The translations under genes were made by a program, and so were the position numbers. Source: Ohtaekwangia koreensis (GTDB lineage Bacteria > Bacteroidota > Bacteroidia > Cytophagales > Cyclobacteriaceae). Taken from it: a stretch of DNA of 64,000 nucleotides. Positions 1 through 7,410 of the stretch are shown piece by piece. The notes below the pieces were generated by a model. That model saw only the letters and a program-made list of their open reading frames with translations, did no database searches and had not been told where the DNA came from. Where the stretch lies: NCBI RefSeq assembly GCF_900167975.1, contig NZ_FUZU01000001.1, positions 840,580-904,579 on the forward strand. Reading direction: 5' to 3'. Position 1 is the first letter of the stretch. The number at the start of each line of letters is the position of its first letter.

Positions 1-2
1 AG

Positions 3-56
3 AATCCAATTCTCAGGGAGTTGAAAGATCGTCTCGGATTGGATACTGATTATTGA
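3..56 (+). CDS. C-terminal tail of a gene entering from the left (partial)
   Basis: One frame is open from the window edge and codes for about 17 residues ending RLGLDTDY before a TGA at 54-56. The amphipathic, charged composition looks like the end of a real protein, and a terminator-like hairpin follows at 158-210. The stretch is too short to name a family, and the two other frames also stop nearby, so chance cannot be excluded. Confidence 0.3.
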   Translation, partial: NPILRELKDRLGLDTDY

Positions 57-157
57 TCTGTTTTCGGATTACGGACACGTTTGTGTTACGAGCAGTTATG
101 TAGCATCTACAATGTATAGCCATAACGCTTGAGTGATAAGTATATAGATCTTGATTC

Positions 158-210
158 AGAGCCCGACTTAGCATAAGAGAAAATTGTGCTTTAATTCTAA
201 GTCAGGCTCT
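158..210. terminator. Long hairpin between converging genes, probable bidirectional terminator
   Basis: Arms 158-171 and 197-210 pair over 14 positions with one mismatch (AGAGCCCGACTTAG against CTAAGTCAGGCTCT), with a 25-nt loop. It lies between the end of the left-edge reading frame at 56 and the end of the minus-strand gene at 253, the expected place for a shared terminator. The T-tract after it is weak. Confidence 0.5.
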
Positions 211-252
211 TTACTATTGTATCACCTGGTACTATATGTACGATATATATGT

Positions 253-1503
253 CTAAGGCTTCTTAAAGAAATCGTCATATGTGAGTACATCCGTTCTTTT
301 AAGCTGACTTTTTAAAATGCCCAGATGGAATAGGAGCGCAATTGCCGTCAGTAAGAAGATTACCAGGTACCCCGTACTCAGAAAGATATAATTGTATCCA
401 AACGTTGTGTTGTATGCGAGCATATCATATCCGAATATAATTACTCCCGTTAGTATACTTCCTGTTAGAAGCCATGAGCCTATATATTCCGCAAGCAGAG
501 CCCGGATGATCAGGTAGCCACCGTATATAATAACAATTCCCGCCACCGCCAGGTAGAGCGACAGCCATTGTGAAAATATAATGACCGGTGCAAAAAGTGT
601 ATAGATAACGAACAGGCTATTCAAAGCAACAATGGTATAGGTAATAAGTGGATTACTTAATTTATCCAACAGGTGATGTAGAAAAAGCATCGCCCAGATT
701 ACGGCCAGGTATAACGTTAAGTACTCAGTCTTTACCAGGAATTGCCAATTGATGTCGGGGTAAAATACAACCACCGGATAAAGATTTGAGAAAACACAAC
801 GTACTGCCCAGGTAAGGCTAAGCAATGAAAAGAAGAGTATAACTTTCTTCTTCCTAAAAATATATACTATGAGAAAAGCGCTTCCGGCAAGGAATAGTAT
901 AATTGCTTCAATTACGTTGGTGGCCACTGCCCGTGAGAGGTGTTTAGATATACCTTCTGAAGACCCTAACTGAATAGGATCTTTACTGCCACCTTTATGG
1001 TGATGAAAATTTGAAATATGAAGAACCACGACCAGTGTATCCTTTGCGTGCGTTGAGAATGTTACGGTTTGATGAAACCATTTTGGTTTTGCTTCTTTTT
1101 CAGTTTTACCAACAGCTCCAGCGGAAGCTACTTTTATTCCATTTACCCAACATGTATAGCTATTATACATCTGCGGGATTTCAAGACCCATATTTATTAT
1201 AGAGTCAGGGAGAAGTATTTTGAGGGAATACGTACCATATTCGGTGCGCTGTTTGTTTTCGGAATCATCTTTCCAGATGGCTGGAAAAAAATGACTCGTT
1301 CCCCGAACGGAGTCAATCTGTTCAGGTAAAAGCAATTCGCCTTCGTGAAATGTCCAATAGCCCGTAAGTGGTAATCGTTTTTGAAAATTCCAGTGACGTG
1401 CATCGAGCACTCCGGATTCCGCACGAATATCCGATTGTGAAATGCAATCCTTGGCAAAGCAGATACAGAGTAACACCAAGGCAATACGATTAACCCACAC
1501 CAT
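253..1503 (-). CDS. 7TM-DISM-type membrane receptor-like protein without output domain
   Basis: The 416-residue protein starts with a signal peptide (about residues 1-22). A beta-rich extracytoplasmic domain follows, carrying the LTGYWTFHEGELL pattern of 7TMR-DISM extracellular sensor domains (galactose-binding-like). From about residue 196 to 405 there are seven or eight hydrophobic helices, and the protein ends in a short cytoplasmic tail (TYDDFFKKP). Members of this family usually sense a ligand outside and signal through a kinase, cyclase or LytTR domain fused at the C-terminus. No such domain is present here, so any signalling must go through a partner. The adjacent genes do not supply an obvious one. 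The family call rests on architecture and the short motif. Confidence 0.7.
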   Translation of the reverse strand: MVWVNRIALVLLCICFAKDCISQSDIRAESGVLDARHWNFQKRLPLTGYWTFHEGELLLPEQIDSVRGTSHFFPAIWKDDSENKQRTEYGTYSLKILLPDSIINMGLEIPQMYNSYTCWVNGIKVASAGAVGKTEKEAKPKWFHQTVTFSTHAKDTLVVVLHISNFHHHKGGSKDPIQLGSSEGISKHLSRAVATNVIEAIILFLAGSAFLIVYIFRKKKVILFFSLLSLTWAVRCVFSNLYPVVVFYPDINWQFLVKTEYLTLYLAVIWAMLFLHHLLDKLSNPLITYTIVALNSLFVIYTLFAPVIIFSQWLSLYLAVAGIVIIYGGYLIIRALLAEYIGSWLLTGSILTGVIIFGYDMLAYNTTFGYNYIFLSTGYLVIFLLTAIALLFHLGILKSQLKRTDVLTYDDFFKKP

Positions 1504-1788
1504 ATGTGTTTAAAACAATTTAAAATGTTGAAACAAAATAGCAGTGGGAGTAACAGAAGAATCAGGAGGGATCAAGCCTCTTCTGCATACATAGTTTTAA
1601 TCGTAACAAATGTATCAAAAAATGTTTCGGTTGGTTATGAAATCAACCAAATTATTAGATTTCACTCGTGTGATGTCTTACAAAGGCGATTTTTAGATCA
1701 GTTTAAGAATATTTCTATGTATAAGTTTGAACGCTTATTCGGCTTCCGATTAGGCATGCTTAATTATATAGGCATTCTGTGGATTCCT

Positions 1789-2172
1789 TTAAAGAACCAA
1801 TTCCTTATATAGCCGTCCGAGCGTTTCAGTAGCATCGCCACACAAGCCTGGGTGTACTTTAGAGGTTTGTATAACAGTGCTCCGCGTGGCGGTGAGCCAG
1901 CGAAAACGTTCCGCCATAGATAGTTTGCCGATTGGCCCTCCCTGTGCGCCACCTTCGCATATTCTGATAAAGGAATTTATATACTCTTGAAGCTCTGCTA
2001 TATCTATAGTATGGCAAAGAGCTTTCAGCCGTGCTTCATTCAACTCCAATGTTGCTTTCAGAAATTTTTGCTTCGAACAAAACAGAATGACACCAACGTT
2101 GAGGAATTCTTCACGTTCTACTCTGGGTACAACTCGAATGACAGCGTATTCAAATAAGTGACTCTCTTGCAT
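1789..2172 (-). CDS. DUF3037 family protein, partner of HipA_2 kinase
   Basis: The 127-residue protein has the N-terminal pattern FEYAVIRVVPRVEREEFLNVGVILFC, quoted here only as the anchor segments YAVIRVVPRV and FLNVGVIL, which is typical of DUF3037. The biochemical role of DUF3037 is unknown. The gene overlaps the 3' end of the HipA-like kinase gene (2150-2172), so the two are almost certainly translated together, and this adjacency recurs in many bacteria. It may be a regulator or substrate of the kinase; that is inference. The stop at 1789 is followed by an A/T-rich stretch with no clear terminator. Confidence 0.8.
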   Translation of the reverse strand: MQESHLFEYAVIRVVPRVEREEFLNVGVILFCSKQKFLKATLELNEARLKALCHTIDIAELQEYINSFIRICEGGAQGGPIGKLSMAERFRWLTATRSTVIQTSKVHPGLCGDATETLGRLYKELVL

Positions 2173-2944
2173 GTTGTGCTTCTTTTACAAAAAAATCTGA
2201 ATGAGCAACTCGTGTCACTAAAAATTGGACATAGGCTTGACGATGTTGATCGGTTGATTCAAAAGCAGATTCACCTGCAAGCCACTCTTCCGGAATCAAA
2301 TCGACAATCGAACGGATGCGTTCATGGCTAAGTATAGGACGAAATTCTGTGTCAACGCTTTCAAGCTCCGAAGCTGATGATAGTAATACATGGTCTTTGA
2401 TATTGACGAATTGTTTTTTAGGTTGATCCCAATCACTCCACGAGTGATGGAAATATAGTGCAGCACCATGATCGATAAGCCATAACGCTTTATGCCACCA
2501 CAGCATATTTGTATTGCGGGCAGTACGATCTACATTCAATAACAAACTGTCCAGCCATACAATTTGTGAAGCAAGTTTGGAGTCAACCTTTGTTACAAGC
2601 GGATCAAAAGCAACGGAACCCGAGAGATAGTGTAACGCAAGATTAAGTCCTACGCTCGCTTTAAGAAGATCCTGAATCTCTTCATCACCTTCAATACGAC
2701 CAAAGGCTATATCAAGATTTGCAAATACAATTTCAGGAATGTTAAGACCAAGAGCACGTGCAATTTCTCCTCCGATAAGCTCAGCAATGAGTGCCTTTTT
2801 TCCTTGCCCTGCACCACGAAATTTCAACACGTATAAAAACTGGTCGTCCGCTTCAGCAATGGCAGGCATAGAGCCCCCTTCACGCAGCGGTGTAACGTAG
2901 CGCGTTACATTAACAGTTCTAAGTTGAGGAATACTATAATTCAT
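2150..2944 (-). CDS. HipA-like kinase (HipA_2 type)
   Basis: This 264-residue protein resembles the stand-alone HipA_2 branch of HipA-type kinases. The visible features are a candidate ATP-binding lysine in YVLKFRG (residue 41), a catalytic-loop-like NVDRTARNTN segment (137-146) and a metal-binding IDHG segment (157-160). Classical HipA phosphorylates glutamyl-tRNA synthetase and causes growth arrest together with the HipB antitoxin. No HipB-like helix-turn-helix gene is present here. Instead a DUF3037 gene overlaps the 3' end by 23 bp. Substrate and physiological role are unknown. The start at 2944 is followed immediately by the conserved N-terminal region. Confidence 0.75.
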   Translation of the reverse strand: MNYSIPQLRTVNVTRYVTPLREGGSMPAIAEADDQFLYVLKFRGAGQGKKALIAELIGGEIARALGLNIPEIVFANLDIAFGRIEGDEEIQDLLKASVGLNLALHYLSGSVAFDPLVTKVDSKLASQIVWLDSLLLNVDRTARNTNMLWWHKALWLIDHGAALYFHHSWSDWDQPKKQFVNIKDHVLLSSASELESVDTEFRPILSHERIRSIVDLIPEEWLAGESAFESTDQHRQAYVQFLVTRVAHSDFFVKEAQHARESLI

Positions 2945-3057
2945 AAATGTGGTTCGAAAATAAATATAAATTGTGAGCAGAACGCTTTTCCATGAAATAC
3001 AATTTAATCTTCTGCAAACATAGCCACTGTTCTTTTTATGGAGGCGGTGTGTGATTA

Positions 3058-4194
3058 TTAACGGCTATTAATGATTTCGAAGAGTCGATCTATAGCAGCA
3101 GTGTCATTGTAGAGGTGAGGAGCTATTCTCATTTTTTCTCCTCTGAAACTCACATATACCTGGGCATCGGCAAGCCTTTTGCTGAGCGCAGGTATTTCAG
3201 CATAAGAGAATCCAACGCCGATCATGTGTCCCACACGTATACTTCCGGATGGTACCGTGAGTCCGTTTTGTAACGCGAGACTTTCGATTCGGGACGTCAA
3301 TACAGAAATCGTTTCATGTATATTCTCAACACCCCACGACAGAATTTGAGACAGCGCTGCAATAGCCATAGATATATGTATAAAGTTCGGAAATTCACCC
3401 GCATCAAATCTTCGCGCTCCTGTTTTATATTCATCCTGGTAATCAACCAGACGTGTAAAATCTTCGCTGTTCTTTTTATTCAGCCACGAGTATTCAATTG
3501 GTTTTCCTGTAAGGCAATACTCGGGTGCCGCATATAAATAGCCTAATCCATAAGGCCCCATCAACCATTTATACCCTACGGTAACTAGAAAGTCAGGCTG
3601 TATAGTTTGAATGTTTAATGGATACGCACCAGCCGATTGACTTGCATCAATAACCAGTTTTGCATTCACGGCTTTTACTTTTTTGCTGATTACTTCAAGG
3701 TCAATAAGACTTCCATCGGTCCAATGACAATTTGGTATTGCTACAAGCCCGGTAGTCTCATTGATTTGTTCAAGGATAGCATCCGTCCAGTGTTGGTCGG
3801 CTTTCTTTTTAACGGTGATAATTTCCGCTTGCGTACTATATGAAAGCTGCCGCCAGGCATATACATTAGATGGATACTGTTGATCCAGCAATATAATTTT
3901 CTGGTCAGCACGCAAAGGTATATTTTGTGCAGCAATCGCTATTCCATAACTGGCCGATGGAATCAGTGCTATATTTTCTGTATCTGTCTGGATTATTTTG
4001 GCGAACAAGCTTCGTAATTCTTCCGCAGGATTGAACCAGTCATCGACTTTAATTTCCCATGGGTGACTCCGTTTTTCCAGCGCGTAAACGCCAGCATCAT
4101 GTGCACTTTTTAGCAGAGGTGACATGGTAGCGCAATTGAGAAATGTTATTTCAGGCGGAATACTAAACAGCGACTTTTGATTCTGGATTATCAT
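3058..4194 (-). CDS. Aminotransferase class V-fold PLP enzyme
   Basis: The 378-residue length and fold-type I motifs match the cysteine desulfurase / isopenicillin-N epimerase-like superfamily. VIDASQSAGAYPL (about 182-194) holds the aspartate and glutamine that contact PLP, and VTVGYKWLMGPYG (204-216) holds the Schiff-base lysine (K209). No conserved catalytic cysteine loop of the SufS/NifS type was recognised, so an epimerase- or lyase-like reaction is possible and the substrate cannot be stated. It is probably cytoplasmic because there is no signal peptide. The gene stands alone between the HipA_2 pair and the broken endonuclease V gene. Confidence 0.8.
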   Translation of the reverse strand: MIIQNQKSLFSIPPEITFLNCATMSPLLKSAHDAGVYALEKRSHPWEIKVDDWFNPAEELRSLFAKIIQTDTENIALIPSASYGIAIAAQNIPLRADQKIILLDQQYPSNVYAWRQLSYSTQAEIITVKKKADQHWTDAILEQINETTGLVAIPNCHWTDGSLIDLEVISKKVKAVNAKLVIDASQSAGAYPLNIQTIQPDFLVTVGYKWLMGPYGLGYLYAAPEYCLTGKPIEYSWLNKKNSEDFTRLVDYQDEYKTGARRFDAGEFPNFIHISMAIAALSQILSWGVENIHETISVLTSRIESLALQNGLTVPSGSIRVGHMIGVGFSYAEIPALSKRLADAQVYVSFRGEKMRIAPHLYNDTAAIDRLFEIINSR

Positions 4195-4237
4195 TCAGGA
4201 ATTTGTTTATGAGCGTTATCAAAACTAACCATAGTGG

Positions 4238-4393
4238 ATGATGTATCATAACGTACTCTTTAAAGAATACGTTGTTGATGACGAGGTGCTTTCGTGCAAG
4301 CTGACGGCTGATAACCGCAGTGGAAAGTATAAACGTAACTATACTTTCAAAGAACAGGAAATTGGTTCCCTGGTTATTAATTTAGAAGAGTGA
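4238..4393 (+). CDS. Possible small protein of 51 residues, unknown
   Basis: This short frame opens with two ATG codons and codes for a hydrophilic, beta-prone peptide (MMYHNVLFKEYVVDD ... GSLVINLEE). Codon choice resembles the neighbours and it fills the gap between two minus-strand genes. There is no clear ribosome site and no recognised family. It could be a real small gene, the remnant of a larger one, or chance. Confidence 0.25.
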   Translation: MMYHNVLFKEYVVDDEVLSCKLTADNRSGKYKRNYTFKEQEIGSLVINLEE

Positions 4394-4430
4394 GCCTGTC
4401 GGCACAACGGACTGAGTAGGTAACAAGAAC

Positions 4431-4920
4431 TTATTCTTTTGTTAACGTATCGAGTTTTTTTAACATCGTAGGAATCCGGAAAACACCATGCATGTTTTTG
4501 ATATAGCCGCAAGCAAGGTCAAGATCCATTCCCAATGTTGTTACATACAAAGGTCTGACGCTTTCTCCGCGATATACTTCGCGTTTATGGCGTGCATTGT
4601 TGGCGAAGTTTGTTTTAGCAACCCCGATCACAGGGATCTTTCGCTTTAGGAATTCATATAGATGTCCACCGAGTCCGGGTTTCCCGGTATCATCCAGAAT
4701 AACATATCCATCAATTATAATCACTTCCGTTTTATCAAGGTCTGCCTTTTGCAGGATACCTGATGATACACGGTAACTCTCTTTTATAAAAAGCACCGGC
4801 TTCAACATCCAGCTCCTCACAAAAGATTTCTATTGGCATTTCATCCATCCAATCGTTGAATCCGATGCAGATAGTCTTTGCTTTTTCATTACGGTAATGC
4901 GTGTCCAACGCCAGGATCAT
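4431..4920 (-). pseudogene. nfi: Endonuclease V-like gene, frameshifted
   Basis: Two overlapping minus-strand frames (4920 to 4735 and 4820 to 4431) together make one endonuclease V-like protein of about 162 residues. The first gives the N-terminus with AGAFYKRELPCI, matching the PGFLSFRE region of the family. The second gives IIIDGYVILDD, GLGGHLYEFL and IPVIGVAK, matching the conserved DG...LG.HLG...GVAK segments. Removing one G from the minus-strand GG at 4759-4760 joins them as ELPCIISILQKADL, the expected family sequence. Endonuclease V cuts DNA or RNA next to deoxyinosine/inosine. The gene is broken as written; a sequencing error is an alternative. The family is short in Bacteroidota, so the length is normal. 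Confidence 0.75.
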
Positions 4921-5042
4921 AGTACTAAGTTTATATACCTATATTTTGAGTTACGTGCATCACGTTGAATCCCTTGCTTTCTTTTCTTGCTAATTTAATT
5001 CACTTTTGCTTTTGATCAGCACTGATTAATAAGTATTAAAGT

Positions 5043-6740
5043 ATGAATAATAGTGTAACGTTTCCGTATGCTGCCATTGCGGCTCAATCAGAATTCAAGT
5101 TAGCCATCGAGTTGTTAATGGTAGATAAAAGTATAGGCGGACTACTCGTGCTAGGCGATAAAGGGACAGGTAAAACGACAACGGTGCGCTCATTGAGTCA
5201 GTTGATGAAGACTATAGAGCCTGATTTCAGTTTTGTAAATTTACCCATCGGTGCATCGGAAGATCGCGTGTTAGGATCCGTTGATCTTGAAAAACTGATC
5301 AACGATAAAAAGCAAGTATTGCAAAAAGGACTGTTGGCACAGGCACACCAGGGCATCCTATATATTGATGAAGTAAATCTTCTAAACGATTATCTGACAG
5401 ATATATTACTCGACGCTGCTGCAACTGGCGGCTATCATTTGGAGCGCGAAGGGCTTTCAGTATGGCAGGATAGTGAATTTTGCCTGATCGGCACTATGAA
5501 TCCGGAAGAAGGAGAGTTAAGGCCGCAGTTGCTTGATCGCTTTGGCTTGTGTGTTGAAGTGAGCACGCCGCATGATCTGGCGATCCGAAAAACAATCACG
5601 CAACGAAGAATAGAATTTGATCTTGCTCCCGAAAAAATACTGAAAGAATGGAGCGATGAGCAACAAGAAATTCGGCAGCGGTTACAGGAAGCAAGAAAAA
5701 TGCTGCATACTATAGATATACCTGAATCCGTATTTGAGTATGCTTCCGCATTGTGTATACAACATCAGGTAGAAGGTTTGCGAGCAGACATTTTACTGGT
5801 GAAAGCTGGAAGGGCCTATGCAGCATTGTCCGGAGAAACTATGCTTTCAATACAGCATATAGATATAGTTGCGCCATTCGTTCTAAAACATCGCTCGAAG
5901 AATCAATCGCCATCTTCTAAAAATTCTAACGAGAATAATACAGGCGGTGGCAGAAACGGTGACAGCAATGGTTCTGATAAAGGTGGTAATGATCGCCCTG
6001 CGGAAAAGCAACTCGGCGCTTTGCCTGCAGACAAAGCTTTGAAATTCTTTAAAAAGAATACCATTGATGCTGTAGCGAAAGGAAAGGCCATCGAAGCAAG
6101 TGCTTTTAAGATTCAGCAACCTGCAACGAATATAGCAGCGCGAAGAATAAATATTTTTGACACGGTGAAGCATTATACAGCGCGAGGCAACTTCGAAATT
6201 GTTTATACTCCTGATAACTCCAAGGCAAAGCTTGAGGTATACTTCCTGGTGGATTCAAGTGGCTCAATGGCGAAGGATGATCAGATCCGGTATACGAAAG
6301 GTTTAATAAACTATACATTAAAGAGTAATAGGGGAAAGAAAATTTCATTTATAGGGATAGCGCTTTGCAAGGGCGAAGCCGAAATCTTTCAACCCGGCAC
6401 GACAGACGGAGAAGAGTTTATACATGCGTTGGAACATTTTCCTACGGGTGGCCAAACTAACCTTACGGCCGGTTTTAATAAAGTCTATTACCATGTTCGT
6501 CAAAATATAGCGGCGAAGAGTATACAACGTCAATTATATATTTTCACAGACGGAAAGCTCAATTGCGCCATGAACTCCTCGCAAGATCCATTTGTAGAGG
6601 CTGTTGATTTTTATAAACGGTACCTGAAATCGTTACACTATACAAAGGTTGTGAACACAGAGCGAGGTTTTGTGCAGTTAAGAAAAGCACGGGAACTGGC
6701 CGATAAACTTCATGTTAAGTTCGCGGAAATCAATCCGTAA
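5043..6740 (+). CDS. Fused ChlI/ChlD-type chelatase subunit (AAA+ ATPase + VWA), likely cobaltochelatase partner
   Basis: The 565-residue protein has an N-terminal AAA+ domain with Walker A GDKGTGKTT (38-46) and Walker B ILYIDEVNLLN (about 105-115). A low-complexity Asn/Gly/Ser linker spans about 285-325. The C-terminal von Willebrand factor A domain carries the MIDAS motif VDSSGSM (about 400). This is the fused I/D architecture of magnesium-chelatase-like motor subunits. With CobN encoded 7 kb downstream and no chlorophyll genes present, the likely job is driving ATP-dependent cobalt insertion by CobN in place of CobS/CobT; that is inference from context. The gene lies upstream of the riboswitch and so is not controlled by it. 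Confidence 0.85.
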   Translation: MNNSVTFPYAAIAAQSEFKLAIELLMVDKSIGGLLVLGDKGTGKTTTVRSLSQLMKTIEPDFSFVNLPIGASEDRVLGSVDLEKLINDKKQVLQKGLLAQAHQGILYIDEVNLLNDYLTDILLDAAATGGYHLEREGLSVWQDSEFCLIGTMNPEEGELRPQLLDRFGLCVEVSTPHDLAIRKTITQRRIEFDLAPEKILKEWSDEQQEIRQRLQEARKMLHTIDIPESVFEYASALCIQHQVEGLRADILLVKAGRAYAALSGETMLSIQHIDIVAPFVLKHRSKNQSPSSKNSNENNTGGGRNGDSNGSDKGGNDRPAEKQLGALPADKALKFFKKNTIDAVAKGKAIEASAFKIQQPATNIAARRINIFDTVKHYTARGNFEIVYTPDNSKAKLEVYFLVDSSGSMAKDDQIRYTKGLINYTLKSNRGKKISFIGIALCKGEAEIFQPGTTDGEEFIHALEHFPTGGQTNLTAGFNKVYYHVRQNIAAKSIQRQLYIFTDGKLNCAMNSSQDPFVEAVDFYKRYLKSLHYTKVVNTERGFVQLRKARELADKLHVKFAEINP

Positions 6741-6844
6741 CTCCTTATATAGTATAATCACAATCTGCACATAGTTTTGTAGCCCTTTCACTTCGTTGTT
6801 TTGTGATAAATATTGTCTGTCCATTTTTTTCTCAGAAATTATTA

Positions 6845-6852
6845 TACATTTG
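6845..6852 (+). promoter_or_regulatory. Candidate Bacteroidota -7 promoter element before the B12 riboswitch
   Basis: TACATTTG is an exact match to the Bacteroidota sigma-A -7 consensus TAnnTTTG. It lies about 40 nt upstream of the riboswitch core, a sensible position for the operon promoter. No good TTTG -33 element sits at the usual 19-21 nt spacing; a run of T residues occupies it instead. Confidence 0.45.
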
Positions 6853-6866
6853 TCGCAGTTACGGTT

Positions 6867-7056
6867 GCAAGTATTGATACTAGATACTTGCATTAAAAGG
6901 GAATCCGGTGAAAATCCGGAACAGTACCCGCTGCTGTAATCCTGCTGTTGATTTATTCAATGGCTGTGTTCAGGCAACAATGCCACTGTCGAAATTCTGG
7001 AGATCAGAGTAAAGATGGGAAGGCGCCTGAGCCGGGAGAGTCAGAAGACCTGCCAT
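6867..7056 (+). ncRNA. Cobalamin riboswitch (AdoCbl-binding leader)
   Basis: The conserved blocks occur in order: GGGAATCCGGTGAAAATCC at about 6899-6917, ACAGTACCCGCTGCTGT at about 6921-6937, ATGCCACTGTCG at about 6980-6991, GATGGGAAGGCG at about 7014-7025, and the B12 box AGTCAGAAGACCTGCC at about 7039-7054. The element precedes the corrinoid uptake genes and should reduce their expression when adenosylcobalamin is plentiful. An additional 8-bp hairpin (TGCAAGTA at 6866-6873, TACTTGCA at 6885-6892) sits just before the core. The exact 5' edge is uncertain. No strong intrinsic terminator follows, so control of translation of the first gene is plausible. Confidence 0.93.
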
Positions 7057-7097
7057 AGCTAACAACTTAATGCTTTCGGGTGAAAGGCAATAGTAGC

Positions 7098-7409
7098 ATG
7101 GAAAGACTATATCATCACAGCACTACTGTACCTTCAGTGTGCCTGTTTACAGGCATCATCATTCTTGCATGGCTCTATGCATGCATGCCTCAGCGCAAAG
7201 AAAATGCGTTAACGGAAATTCTGTATAATCGATTTTCATCCAACCTTACCGTTGGTTTTGCAATCGGATTCGATCTAATATACCTTCATTCCTATAAAAT
7301 CCTTCACGTTTTACCGAGACCCCAAAACGCATCCAGAGTATATGATTATTTAGAACCAGGGATCACTTCGTCAGACTATAGACTCTTCTGTTACCAAAAG
7401 ACGCAATAG
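7098..7409 (+). CDS. Short lipoprotein resembling the N-terminal stump of a BtuF-type binding protein
   Basis: The frame codes for 103 residues from ATG 7098 (a GTG at 7080 is also possible). A hydrophobic segment ends in the lipobox LYAC. The rest, LTVGFAIGFDL ... YKILHVLPRP, resembles the first beta-rich segment of ABC corrinoid/iron binding lipoproteins, where a ligand-binding domain of about 280 residues should follow. Here translation stops at 7409 and btuC begins 2 nt later. It is the first gene after the riboswitch, so it is probably expressed, and it is coupled to btuC. It could be a deletion remnant of an ancestral btuF, since a full btuF lies at 19237-20382, or a kept small lipoprotein. 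No family name is certain. Confidence 0.55.
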   Translation: MERLYHHSTTVPSVCLFTGIIILAWLYACMPQRKENALTEILYNRFSSNLTVGFAIGFDLIYLHSYKILHVLPRPQNASRVYDYLEPGITSSDYRLFCYQKTQ

Positions 7410-7410
7410 T

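Noticed and set aside
1504-1812. Plus-strand ORF of 102 residues in the gap after the 7TM gene
   Set aside because: Overlaps the promoter region of the divergent 7TM gene and the DUF3037 3' end; composition does not look coding and no family was recognised.
2150-2944. Classical hipBA toxin-antitoxin reading of the HipA-like gene
   Set aside because: No HipB-like regulator is adjacent and the protein is shorter than classical HipA.
6678-6893. Minus-strand ORF opposite the promoter of the riboswitch
   Set aside because: It is antisense to the promoter/leader region and has no coding-like composition.
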